DNA from: an uncultured Ignatzschineria sp.
GTDB taxonomy: Bacteria > Pseudomonadota > Gammaproteobacteria > Cardiobacteriales > Wohlfahrtiimonadaceae
Length of the DNA: 64,000 nt
NCBI GenBank assembly: GCA_945639195.1
Contig: CALZEE010000006.1
Coordinates: forward strand, 62,001-126,000
Direction of reading: 5' to 3'
The notes beneath the pieces were generated by a model. The model saw only the letters and a program-made list of their open reading frames with translations. It searched no databases and was not told the DNA's origin. Positions within the stretch are counted from its first letter, which is position 1. Each line of letters opens with the position of its first letter. Both the position numbers and the translations under genes were made by a program. Positions 1 to 8,527 of this stretch are shown one piece after another.

Positions 1-2
1 GG

Positions 3-479
3 AAAGTTGAGTGTCTTCAAGATGAGTCACCTGAAGGGACTTTTGAGAACTGCTTAATGTCGACAACAGCTGATATTGAACTCACCAATCCAAACGACAA
101 AACTCAAAAGCAAAAAATCAAAGCTTTAAGAGCTTCTGTCGTTTATATTGATAACAATCCAACGCTTATTTTCAGCGCATTACCTGGCGCACTCTTAATC
201 CCAGGTCTTGAGCTTAAAATTGATGGCAAACAACTCGAAATTGATGGCTCTAAAGTAACAGGCTTAAGCTTTGAACGTTGTTTACCAGATGGCTGTATCA
301 CAGGTCTTCCTATCAACGATACAAAAGTGTTAGCAACTTTAAAAGGCTCTAACAAACTCAATGTAAGCTATACACACGACTTCTTAGGTCCTGATGCAAA
401 TAACGTTAAAGTTGAAGTATCAATGAAAGGCTTCACAGCATCACTTGATGACCTTGCAAAACAATCAGAAGCAAAATAA
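3..479 (+). CDS. IalB-family periplasmic protein, 3' part (5' end outside window)
   Basis: The frame is open from base 3 to the stop at 477-479, so the gene enters from the left edge and the ATG at 57 is probably internal. The visible 158 residues look like the C-terminal part of invasion-associated locus B (IalB) proteins: a hydrophobic LPGALLIPGLELKIDG stretch, a CLPDGC pair of cysteines, and a VSMKGFTASLDDL end close to the family's conserved SLKGF...L ending. Such proteins are exported and of unclear biochemical role; the name comes from Bartonella. The signal peptide would lie outside the window. A terminator follows directly, so this is the last gene of its transcript. Confidence 0.72.
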   Translation, partial: KVECLQDESPEGTFENCLMSTTADIELTNPNDKTQKQKIKALRASVVYIDNNPTLIFSALPGALLIPGLELKIDGKQLEIDGSKVTGLSFERCLPDGCITGLPINDTKVLATLKGSNKLNVSYTHDFLGPDANNVKVEVSMKGFTASLDDLAKQSEAK

Positions 480-513
480 GTTTTCATTTTTTCGCAAAAT
501 GAATCAGACTTTC

Positions 514-546
514 AAAGGGATCGGCGTTGGTTAGATCCCTTTTTTA
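514..546 (+). terminator. Rho-independent terminator after IalB-like gene
   Basis: A stem AAGGGATC/GATCCCTT with an 11-nt loop is followed by a run of T. It lies 35 bp past the stop codon of the IalB-like gene. Confidence 0.8.
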
Positions 547-568
547 GTTTATAATTACCCACTAAAGT

Positions 569-660
569 GACCTAAAAATCTTCTATTAAGCCGTTATTTC
601 AACAAATTCTGCGCATTTAGGTCTCCCTATTCCCACTCATTTACTGAAAATTAAGCCGTT
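569..660. repeat. Repeats in the mnmG upstream region
   Basis: ATTAAGCCGTT occurs at 585-595 and again at 650-660, and an inverted pair GACCTAAA (569-576) / TTTAGGTC (616-623) lies between and around them. The interval is the 5' region of mnmG. No DnaA box cluster is seen, so this is not an evident replication origin although mnmG is often near one. Confidence 0.4.
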
Positions 661-667
661 TTAATCT

Positions 668-2572
668 ATGGACTATCCACAACATTTTGGCGTTATTGTT
701 ATTGGTGGCGGACATGCGGGCACAGAAGCTGCACTTGCATCTGCTCGTTTAGGCGTTCCGACACTCCTCTTAACCCACAACATCGAAACTCTCGGTCAGC
801 TCAGCTGCAACCCTGCCATTGGCGGGATCGGTAAGGGCCAAATCGTCAAAGAGATCGACGCACTTGGCGGCGCAATGGCGCATGTCACGGACCTTTCAGG
901 TATTCAATTTAGAACGCTCAACGCCTCTAAAGGACCTGCCGTTCGCTCAACAAGAGCACAAGCGGACAGAACCCTTTATAAAACTGCAATGCGAAAAATC
1001 CTTGAAAATCAGGAGAATCTCTTCCTCTTCCAGCAAGCGGCTGATGATCTCATTTTAAAAGGGGATAAAGTCTGTGGCGTTATTACCCAAACAGGGATTC
1101 GCTTCCACGGAGAAACCGTTGTCTTAACTGCCGGCACATTCTTATCGGGCTTAATTCATATCGGTATGGAAAACTATAGCGGAGGCCGAATGGGTGATAC
1201 TGCCTCCATTCCACTCTCGCATAAACTCGCCGAGCTCAAGCTCAACAAAGGTCGTCTCAAAACAGGAACACCTCCAAGAATCGATGGTAAAAGCATCGAC
1301 TTTAGCAATATGGGCGAGCAACCTGGCGATACACCAACACCTGTATTCTCATACTTAGGAAGTGTCAAAGAGCACCCAAGACAAGTCTCTTGTTGGACAA
1401 CATTCACCAATGAAGCAACGCATGACATTATTCGCAGTGGGCTTGATCGCTCGCCGATGTATGCAGACAATAAAACCATTGAAGGTTTAGGGCCGCGCTA
1501 TTGCCCGTCTGTTGAAGATAAGATCATGAAGTTTGCCGATAAAGATCAGCATCATGTATTCTTAGAACCTGAGGGCTTAGATACCCACGAGTATTATCCA
1601 AACGGCATCTCTACGAGCTTACCTTTTGATATTCAAATCAAGCTCGTAAGAAGTATTCCCGGTATGGAAAATGCGCATATCACGCGCCCAGGCTACGCGA
1701 TCGAATACGATTTCTACGATCCTCGTGATTTGAAATTCACACTCGAAACAAAAGCAATTGAGAACCTCTACTTTGCGGGCCAAATTAATGGTACAACGGG
1801 CTACGAAGAAGCCGCAGCACAAGGCCTTCTTGCGGGCTTAAATGCCGCACGTCGCTATCTTGAAAAAGATGCATGGTATCCACGCCGTCACGAAGCCTAT
1901 ACCGGTGTTATGGTTGATGATCTCATCAATCTTGGTGTCCGTGAACCGTATCGTATGTTTACCTCGCGCGCGGAGCATCGCCTCATTTTACGTGAAGACA
2001 ATGCCGATGAACGCTTAACTCCTATTGGTCGAGAACTTGGGCTAGTAGATGATTATCGTTGGGAGAAATTCCTCGAGAAACAAGAATCGATCATCAAAGC
2101 TGAACAGCAGTTTAAAGATTGGATGATTCGTGTCGATTCCCCCGCTGGTCAAAAAGTTCAAGAAGAGAATAACGTGGAATTAAAGCAGAATATCCGCGCG
2201 ATTAGTCTTCTGAAACGCCCTGAGATCTCTCTTGAAACACTCATCAACCTGAAAGATGAAAATGGTCCTTCTCTTGAAGAATTCTCAGATGAGATCCTTC
2301 AGAAAATTGAGATTCATACGAAATATGAAGGCTATATCACTCGCAGCGTAGAAGATATCAAGCGTAATCAAAAATTTGAAAATGCAGCGCTTCCGGCGAA
2401 TGTTGATTACAACAAAGTCGAAGGTCTCTCCATTGAAATTCAAGAGCGCCTGAATCAAGCACAGCCCGAAACTCTCGGACAAGCCTCAAGAATTCAAGGA
2501 GTCACTCCGGCAGCAACATCACTTATCTTAGTCCATTTAAGAAAAGGGAAACTCCCTGTCAGAAACAAATAG
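668..2572 (+). CDS. mnmG: tRNA uridine-5-carboxymethylaminomethyl modification enzyme MnmG (GidA)
   Basis: This is the FAD-dependent subunit that, with MnmE, installs carboxymethylaminomethyl groups on wobble U34 of several tRNAs. At 634 residues it has the usual long-form length. The N-terminus shows the dinucleotide-binding [17 protein letters not shown] motif, then the [11 protein letters not shown] block and, around residue 370, [18 protein letters not shown], both family signatures. The ATG at 668 gives the standard start. The gene is not next to rsmG-parAB here; those genes are 20 kb away on the other strand, so the common mnmG-rsmG-parAB-atp arrangement has been split. Confidence 0.97.
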   Translation: MDYPQHFGVIVIGGGHAGTEAALASARLGVPTLLLTHNIETLGQLSCNPAIGGIGKGQIVKEIDALGGAMAHVTDLSGIQFRTLNASKGPAVRSTRAQADRTLYKTAMRKILENQENLFLFQQAADDLILKGDKVCGVITQTGIRFHGETVVLTAGTFLSGLIHIGMENYSGGRMGDTASIPLSHKLAELKLNKGRLKTGTPPRIDGKSIDFSNMGEQPGDTPTPVFSYLGSVKEHPRQVSCWTTFTNEATHDIIRSGLDRSPMYADNKTIEGLGPRYCPSVEDKIMKFADKDQHHVFLEPEGLDTHEYYPNGISTSLPFDIQIKLVRSIPGMENAHITRPGYAIEYDFYDPRDLKFTLETKAIENLYFAGQINGTTGYEEAAAQGLLAGLNAARRYLEKDAWYPRRHEAYTGVMVDDLINLGVREPYRMFTSRAEHRLILREDNADERLTPIGRELGLVDDYRWEKFLEKQESIIKAEQQFKDWMIRVDSPAGQKVQEENNVELKQNIRAISLLKRPEISLETLINLKDENGPSLEEFSDEILQKIEIHTKYEGYITRSVEDIKRNQKFENAALPANVDYNKVEGLSIEIQERLNQAQPETLGQASRIQGVTPAATSLILVHLRKGKLPVRNK

Positions 2573-2592
2573 TTATAAGGATTTAAATCATC

Positions 2593-5500
2593 ATGCGTAA
2601 AGCGATACTTAAAGTAGCTCTATCATCCATACTTGCGCTGTCAGTCGTCTCTGCCAATAGTCTTGTAAATATTTTAAAAGACAGTCAAGACCCGACAGTA
2701 CAATCATTAGCTCAATATCAAAATGATAATAGCCTCTACTTTAAGGACGCTTACGGATTTACGCTCTATGACTATGCCCTCACAAAGAACAATGCGGGCG
2801 TTATGGACTGGTTAAAACAAAATGATATTAAAAGTGGGGTCACGCCTGAGCTCGTTCAACGGGCTCAAGTGTGGCTATACTTATTAAGTTATCCTGTGGA
2901 TAACCTTGAGGGTAACTTTAATAGTGCCTTTCAAGACAACATCCTCCACTATCAAACTGTCAATAATCTCCCTGTAACTTCCCACATTACTCCCGAATGG
3001 TTTATTGATCTTGAACACGATGCCATTACTGCAGTGCTCAAAGGGATCGAAAAACAAAACCCTTCACTATCTGAAGTCGAATTACAATCTGAATTAATAC
3101 AAGCCTTACAAGCAAGGTTACCTGATAGCATTGTCATCGGTAAATTGATTAATGCGAGCAATATTCTCAATGCATCAAATAATAAAGTACTCTTTGAGAT
3201 TACGCCTAAAAATGCCGGACAAGTACCTTACGAAATGCTTCTTGAGCTCAATTTTCTTGAGCCTACCAAAAAATCAGAAGCAACACCCCCTGTTTTACCT
3301 CAAACGCATTTAACGCATTTCTTTAATTTCTCTGCGAATGAGATTAAAAAACTGACCGCAAATCCACGATCAGCCAAAACATTAACCTTACAATCTTGGT
3401 TAAAAATTGCAGGATTCTTCCCCTCTCCCCTCATTATTGATGGACAAAGAGGTGCAAACACACGTACGGCAATTAGCCATTTCCAAGAGTCTATTGGCCA
3501 AAAACCCGATGGTATTCCCAATGCTCAGTGGGAAACTCCACTCGAAGAGATCGTCCGACAATCTGTTCAACAACAGTTAACCCTCCTTGGGCTCTATCAC
3601 GGCAAGATTGATGGCAAAAATAGTGCCGCAATCCGCAATGCGATCAGAAGATTTGAAAAAAGCCATAGCCTTCCAGAAACTGGAACGCTCTCTCCTATCG
3701 TGCTATTTCATCTCTTTAATCCACAGTTTTTACCAGAGAAACCTGTAGTTGCCCCCACTGCAGTCGAAGAAGCGGCCGTTAATACAACCGCATCAACGGG
3801 ACAATCAGGATTACAACCGACCATCGCCGAGGATACTCTCTCCCCAAATACTTCAAGTATTGAGCCAACCAATAACGTTGATAATGTAGAAGTAGAAACA
3901 GCACCACAAGCTGTAGCGCAAGCAACCGTATCACCGATTATTCAAAAAACTGTCTCCACGATTATTGAAGGGCAGGCAGAAGCGGAAAAAGCACAACAAG
4001 CAGCGATAATTGCCGCGGAGAAAGCGGCTGAAGAGTCCGCAAGAAAAGCCGCGAGAGCAGCAGAGAAAGCGGAACAAGTCGCAAAAATAAAATCGCTCCT
4101 TGAACGAGATCAACCGGTGCAATTATTCTCTCTAACGCGCGCGGAAATGGATCATTTAATTATTAAGGCAAAACGCCCAGATATTTTCTTTACGCAAGTA
4201 TCCTTACATCTTCTTGACCTCTATGATGGAGATCTTGATGGTGCTAACGGTCCTGCAACAAGAACGGCTATTCGCGCCTTCGAGAAAGCCCTAGGTCAAC
4301 CAGAGACAGGCCAAGTACTTCCAAGATGGCAAACACCGTTAAGACAGATTATGTATCGCATGGTACAAACACATCTTAAAGAGATCGGTATCTACAAAGG
4401 GGATATCGATGGAATTACTGGTCCTGGCACAAGACAGGCGATTATCGCTTATGAAAAAGCGAATCATACCGAAGCAGTAGGCCGACTCACGCCAGCCCTT
4501 CTTTTAAGTCTTTTCAATAGCAATAAAGATATTCAACAACCAATTATTAATAACGGTAATGATATCCCTTCCGACTCACCTGATGATGTGACAGATGATG
4601 GCACAAGCCCTGTGAGTGCAGAAGAAGATCAAGAACTCAAATCAGATAGTAATAAAAATGAAGAGACACTCCGTACATCAGTAAAAGCTTTTGATCTCTC
4701 CCACGCCAAAAGCACTGAAGCAACGGCGCTCTTACAACTTCAATTAGCGTATCTTGGTTTTTATACTGGGACGATAGATGGTTTAACAGGTCCTGGTACC
4801 AATCGTGCAGTAACCGCATTACAAAAGGCTTACCAACTTCCTGCAAATGGACGATTGGACAAGCGTACGCAAGAAAAACTTGAAACCGAAAACATCAATA
4901 AATTCCAGCGTTATCTTAAACGCACAGATTACATGAAAGATGCCCCTACGGGAACTTTGGGTCCAAAGACCCGACGCGCTATTGGTATCCTTAAAAATCG
5001 TTATGGTTATCAAGTCAATGATGCTCTCGATATCCCGGCATTCTTAATCTTAATCGATGAAGAGCAAGGATCAACGCTTGCCAAAACGTACTTTGATCAA
5101 GTGATTAAAGCCCGTGAAGCAGAAGCCTCAATCAAAGATACTCAGGCTTATCTCATCGGGTTTGGCGTACTCAGCGGCAAAGCAGATGGTTTAATGGGAC
5201 CGGCTACAGAACGTGCAATTAGTACCTATCGCTCACAACAAGGTCTGAAAAAAGGGAATCAAATTGATAGAGATCTTCTAGAGTCATTCAAAAAAGCCTC
5301 ACCCAAACAAGCACAAGCTTACCTACAACAACTGGGTTATCCTATTAAACCCGATGGGATCTTTGGCGCAAACTCGAAGAAGCAGCTCAATGCATTCTTG
5401 ACGAGTCAACGTCAAGCAAAATCAGAGATCGTGACACCCGATATCTTGATGCGCTTAAAAGCGGCGATTGATGTTAAATTAACCAGTGGAAATAGTGGCA

Positions 5501-5772
5501 ATAGAGCAACCCAGTCGACAGCGCCGCAACGCCGTACAGGCACTGCACCCAACCTACAGAAAGGTTTGCAGGCTGAGGGGATCCTTTCTAATGCACCGAC
5601 AAGAACCGTCAATGGTCCTCTACAGGTCATTAAAAACAATAATGGCTCGGTGGTTGGCTGTAAGGTGAAGAATATCACGATGGCAGCAGATTGGTGCTCT
5701 GGCAAGAAAAATGGTTCAAGCTGCCGTGTACTCTATAAAAATGGACGTGTTCTCTCAATGAACTGTCGATAA
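2593..5772 (+). CDS. Secreted multi-domain peptidoglycan-binding protein
   Basis: A 1059-residue protein with an N-terminal signal peptide (MRKAILKVALSSILALSVVSA). I count about eight PG_binding_1-like repeats of the form LxxLGxYxGxIDGxxGxxTRxAIxxFxK at approximate residues 260-310, 323-375, 527-580, 590-640, 713-760, 769-815, 848-895 and 906-955. An Ala/Glu/Lys coiled coil (about 455-500) separates the second and third. The last 55 residues hold four cysteines (VGCKV, DWCSG, SSCRV, MNCR) and may form a disulfide-bonded module. No catalytic hydrolase domain is recognisable, so it may anchor or organise cell wall rather than cut it. It starts 20 bp after mnmG and ends at a terminator. Confidence 0.8.
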   Translation: MRKAILKVALSSILALSVVSANSLVNILKDSQDPTVQSLAQYQNDNSLYFKDAYGFTLYDYALTKNNAGVMDWLKQNDIKSGVTPELVQRAQVWLYLLSYPVDNLEGNFNSAFQDNILHYQTVNNLPVTSHITPEWFIDLEHDAITAVLKGIEKQNPSLSEVELQSELIQALQARLPDSIVIGKLINASNILNASNNKVLFEITPKNAGQVPYEMLLELNFLEPTKKSEATPPVLPQTHLTHFFNFSANEIKKLTANPRSAKTLTLQSWLKIAGFFPSPLIIDGQRGANTRTAISHFQESIGQKPDGIPNAQWETPLEEIVRQSVQQQLTLLGLYHGKIDGKNSAAIRNAIRRFEKSHSLPETGTLSPIVLFHLFNPQFLPEKPVVAPTAVEEAAVNTTASTGQSGLQPTIAEDTLSPNTSSIEPTNNVDNVEVETAPQAVAQATVSPIIQKTVSTIIEGQAEAEKAQQAAIIAAEKAAEESARKAARAAEKAEQVAKIKSLLERDQPVQLFSLTRAEMDHLIIKAKRPDIFFTQVSLHLLDLYDGDLDGANGPATRTAIRAFEKALGQPETGQVLPRWQTPLRQIMYRMVQTHLKEIGIYKGDIDGITGPGTRQAIIAYEKANHTEAVGRLTPALLLSLFNSNKDIQQPIINNGNDIPSDSPDDVTDDGTSPVSAEEDQELKSDSNKNEETLRTSVKAFDLSHAKSTEATALLQLQLAYLGFYTGTIDGLTGPGTNRAVTALQKAYQLPANGRLDKRTQEKLETENINKFQRYLKRTDYMKDAPTGTLGPKTRRAIGILKNRYGYQVNDALDIPAFLILIDEEQGSTLAKTYFDQVIKAREAEASIKDTQAYLIGFGVLSGKADGLMGPATERAISTYRSQQGLKKGNQIDRDLLESFKKASPKQAQAYLQQLGYPIKPDGIFGANSKKQLNAFLTSQRQAKSEIVTPDILMRLKAAIDVKLTSGNSGNRATQSTAPQRRTGTAPNLQKGLQAEGILSNAPTRTVNGPLQVIKNNNGSVVGCKVKNITMAADWCSGKKNGSSCRVLYKNGRVLSMNCR

Positions 5773-5795
5773 ATACAATCAGCCTTATCCATCAT

Positions 5796-5833
5796 AAAAA
5801 AACTGCATCGATGATTCATCTATGCAGTTTTTT
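5796..5833. terminator. Bidirectional terminator between the PG-binding gene and birA
   Basis: Perfect arms AAAAAACTGCAT / ATGCAGTTTTTT with a 13-nt loop separate two convergent genes; A and T runs on each side suit termination in both directions. Confidence 0.85.
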
Positions 5834-5919
5834 ATCGCCTTATTTAATGTAGACTCATTGACGCTCCCCAATCACTATTTATCCTGACTAGCAATGAGAT
5901 GGAAAGAGTTATATCAATA

Positions 5920-6957
5920 CTACTCAAAAGCACGAAGTGATAACTCTCCAGAATAAATCCCCGATATCTGCCCCGCTTCATCTTGTATTAAGAGCGCGCC
6001 ATTATCATCAATACCTACTTCCGTCCCAATAATCTCTGTTTTATCAGAGATGAGCCGAACTTTTTTTCCATAAAAAACACTGTTATCAGGCCATGAAGTA
6101 TTTAAAGGCTCAAGGCTCTCAGGTGCTTCAGAAATCTGCTGACACAACGCATAAAGCTTCGTGGTCAATATACCAATCAGCACATTTCTATCAAGAGGTT
6201 GACCCAAAATTGCCTCACAGTTCGTCGGATGGTTACCAATGATCTCTTGGAGTTGATCCTGCTGATTATTCACGCCGATGCCAATGATCACCGTCATCGC
6301 TTTTGCTGTCATCGTACTTTCGACTAAAATGCCGGCAAGCTTCTGACCATTAACCCAAATATCATTCGGCCATTTCAGTCGTGCATCTTCAATCCCGAGT
6401 GTTTGCAATGAAGCAAGCAACGCAAAACCAACGCGCAGACTCAATGAACTCAAATAAGGCAAGCTCTCGGCAGCAAACTGATATTTAAAAGAGAAGTAGA
6501 GATTCTTAGCCAAAGGTGAAACCCAACGTTTTGCACGTCGCCCTTTACCTCCTTGTTGCATCTCTGCCACCGCAATTGCCGCAAGATCTCCAGCATCACA
6601 ATTGGCATCTGTTAACGCAATATTTTCCAAGTCACTATTAGTAGATCCGGTTACAAAAAATCGAGAAATACTCACCTTTTGTCTGAGCGCCAAAGGTAAC
6701 TGATGACGTATTGCCAAACTATCTAAAGGAATATAAGAATCGATCGTTTCAAGGGTGTTTTCAGCCTCATCAAACACAAAGAGGTTACTGAGTTGGCATA
6801 ATCTCAGCACGGCGGCGCGAATACGCGTTTCATCTTGAGAAAGCATCCCCGCTAGCATTGTCATTGGATAACGCCCTCGCTGATTGACGATTAAAAAGAG
6901 GGACTCTACTGCCATTACCATCTCTTGATCCATCTGCCCCATATCCTTATTCATCAT
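5920..6957 (-). CDS. birA: Biotin--[acetyl-CoA-carboxylase] ligase / biotin operon repressor BirA
   Basis: It activates biotin to biotinyl-AMP and attaches it to the AccB lysine; BirA forms with a DNA-binding domain also repress biotin genes. The protein has 345 residues: an N-terminal winged-helix-like segment (about 20-90), then the catalytic core with VAEMQQGGKGRRAKRWVSP (variant of the GRGRxGRxW loop), WPNDIWVNGQKLAGILVES and IGIGVN, and a C-terminal SH3-like domain. The glycine-rich loop is somewhat degenerate (GKGRRAKRW). The ATG at 6957 is preceded by a GAGAGGA Shine-Dalgarno; a second ATG follows directly. Confidence 0.9.
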   Translation of the reverse strand: MMNKDMGQMDQEMVMAVESLFLIVNQRGRYPMTMLAGMLSQDETRIRAAVLRLCQLSNLFVFDEAENTLETIDSYIPLDSLAIRHQLPLALRQKVSISRFFVTGSTNSDLENIALTDANCDAGDLAAIAVAEMQQGGKGRRAKRWVSPLAKNLYFSFKYQFAAESLPYLSSLSLRVGFALLASLQTLGIEDARLKWPNDIWVNGQKLAGILVESTMTAKAMTVIIGIGVNNQQDQLQEIIGNHPTNCEAILGQPLDRNVLIGILTTKLYALCQQISEAPESLEPLNTSWPDNSVFYGKKVRLISDKTEIIGTEVGIDDNGALLIQDEAGQISGIYSGELSLRAFE

Positions 6958-7108
6958 TCAAGTTTTCCTCTCTGTTCTAATATGAAATGTCAGCTTATCT
7001 ACACTAACAAACGTTACAGCATCAATATACCCAATACCACTTTAAAAAAATAGATTTTAAATACCTTTCAAAACTGCTGAAAAACTGAAAAAAGACATAA
7101 ATCAGACA

Positions 7109-7140
7109 TAAAAAAAGAGTGCTTTAAAAGCACTCTTTTC
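7109..7140 (-). terminator. Rho-independent terminator downstream of tyrB and the 33-aa gene
   Basis: The hairpin GAGTGCTTT/AAAGCACTC is flanked by A and T runs. On the minus strand it lies 23 bp after the stop of the small gene at 7163, so that gene is inside the tyrB transcript. Confidence 0.85.
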
Positions 7141-7162
7141 AATTTTCTGACTATTCTTTCTA

Positions 7163-7264
7163 TTAGCTAAAGAATATTACACTAAATAAACATGCCCAAC
7201 CTGCGATACAAAGTAACGCAATAATGTAGAGCGGAAGCTTATATATAAATACACTTTCAGACAT
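7163..7264 (-). CDS. Predicted 33-residue single-pass membrane protein
   Basis: This reading frame is too short for standard gene callers. It starts with ATG at 7264, has a GAGGTAGG Shine-Dalgarno 4-5 bases upstream and ends with TAA at 7163. The product starts MSESVFIYKLPLY and then forms one continuous hydrophobic helix (IIALLCIAGWACLFSVIFF). It begins 40 bp after tyrB and is followed by a terminator, so it is placed like a real co-transcribed gene. I do not recognise the family; it resembles in form small regulators of membrane complexes, but no function can be assigned. Confidence 0.6.
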   Translation of the reverse strand: MSESVFIYKLPLYIIALLCIAGWACLFSVIFFS

Positions 7265-7304
7265 AATCCTACCTCTATTATCTAAAATTCTGACCTCAAT
7301 GAGC

Positions 7305-8501
7305 CTATAGTACATTAACCACAGCATTTGCCGCAAGTTCAATGTTTTGATCGTTTAACGCTGCGATACAAATTCGACCTGTATCAACCGTATAGATAGC
7401 ATAGTCTGTTTTCATTTTTTCAACTTGATCTGCGCTAAGTCCTGAATAAGAAAACATTCCCGCCTGATCATTAATGAAACTGAAATCAACTTTATTTTGC
7501 TTACTATTCAATAACTTCACAAACTTAGCACGCATATCTTTAATTCGATCACGCATATTTGCCAGTTCTGCTTCCCACGAAGCTCTTAATGCATCATCTG
7601 CAAGAACATAATGCACTAGTTCAGCCCCATATGAAGGCGGTGATGAGTAAATCGCTCTGACCATCGTTTTAAGCTGAGAAGTAATTCTCTCCTGCTCTTC
7701 TTGATCTGAGGTAATCACCGTCAATGCACCAATTCTTTCACTATACAGTGAGAAAGATTTTGAGAATGAAGTGGCAATAAATACAGGAATATCTTGTTCT
7801 GCAAAAATATGAATGGCCGCCGCATCTTCACGAATTCCTTTAGAGAATCCTTGATATGCCATATCTAAGAAAGGAATTAAACCGCGCTCTTTAAAGAGTT
7901 CCGCAATTTTTCTCCATTGTTCAGCAGTTAAGTCTGCTCCCGTAGGGTTATGGCAACATGCATGGAGAACAACAATTGCCCCTTCTGGCAATTTTTCCAT
8001 AAATTGATAGAACGCATCAAAGGCAACACCTTTGGTTTCATTATCAAAATAAGGATAATCCTTTACTTCAAATCCTGCGCCTTCGAAGATCGCAATATGA
8101 TTGCTCCACGTAGGATCTGAAACATAAACAGTACTATCAGGTCGAATCATATGAAGGAAGTCGCCGCCAATCTTCAATGCCCCTGTCCCGCCCAATGATT
8201 GAACGGTTGCTAATCTTTTCTCTTGATAAAGCGAATGATCTTCTGGAAAAAGCAGCTTCTGAACGCAATCTACATAACTACCGAGTCCACTCATCGGTAA
8301 ATATACTTTCGGCGTCGGGTTCTCAAAAAGATAGGCCTGTGCTTTTTTGACCGCGTCTAATACAGGTACTTTCCCCTCATGGTCTGAATAAATCCCGATA
8401 CTCAAATTGACTTTATCAGCCCTTGTATCTTGTTTATAGGACTCAACCACCCCTAAAATCGCATCATCAGGTGCTAATGGGACGCCGTTAAATAATTTCA
8501 T
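7305..8501 (-). CDS. tyrB: Aromatic-amino-acid / aspartate aminotransferase
   Basis: A PLP-dependent class I aminotransferase that interconverts aspartate, tyrosine or phenylalanine with their 2-oxo acids using 2-oxoglutarate. The 398-residue protein matches TyrB/AspC closely in character: KVNLSIGIY, YLPMSGLGSY, TLGGTGALKIG-like (here SLGGTGALKIG), SDPTWSNHIAIF, HACCHNPTGADLT, the PLP-lysine motif SFSKSFSLYSERIG and RAIYSSPP. TyrB and AspC specificities cannot be separated by eye; TyrB is favoured by overall resemblance. It lies 26 bp after the SLC13 transporter gene and upstream of the tiny membrane protein. Confidence 0.88.
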   Translation of the reverse strand: MKLFNGVPLAPDDAILGVVESYKQDTRADKVNLSIGIYSDHEGKVPVLDAVKKAQAYLFENPTPKVYLPMSGLGSYVDCVQKLLFPEDHSLYQEKRLATVQSLGGTGALKIGGDFLHMIRPDSTVYVSDPTWSNHIAIFEGAGFEVKDYPYFDNETKGVAFDAFYQFMEKLPEGAIVVLHACCHNPTGADLTAEQWRKIAELFKERGLIPFLDMAYQGFSKGIREDAAAIHIFAEQDIPVFIATSFSKSFSLYSERIGALTVITSDQEEQERITSQLKTMVRAIYSSPPSYGAELVHYVLADDALRASWEAELANMRDRIKDMRAKFVKLLNSKQNKVDFSFINDQAGMFSYSGLSADQVEKMKTDYAIYTVDTGRICIAALNDQNIELAANAVVNVL

Positions 8502-8527
8502 TCTGATTCCCTCTTCTCTTTTTCACT

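Noticed and set aside
2895..2903. DnaA-box-like TGTGGATAA near mnmG
   Set aside because: Single copy inside a coding region; no cluster or AT-rich unwinding element, so no replication origin is supported.
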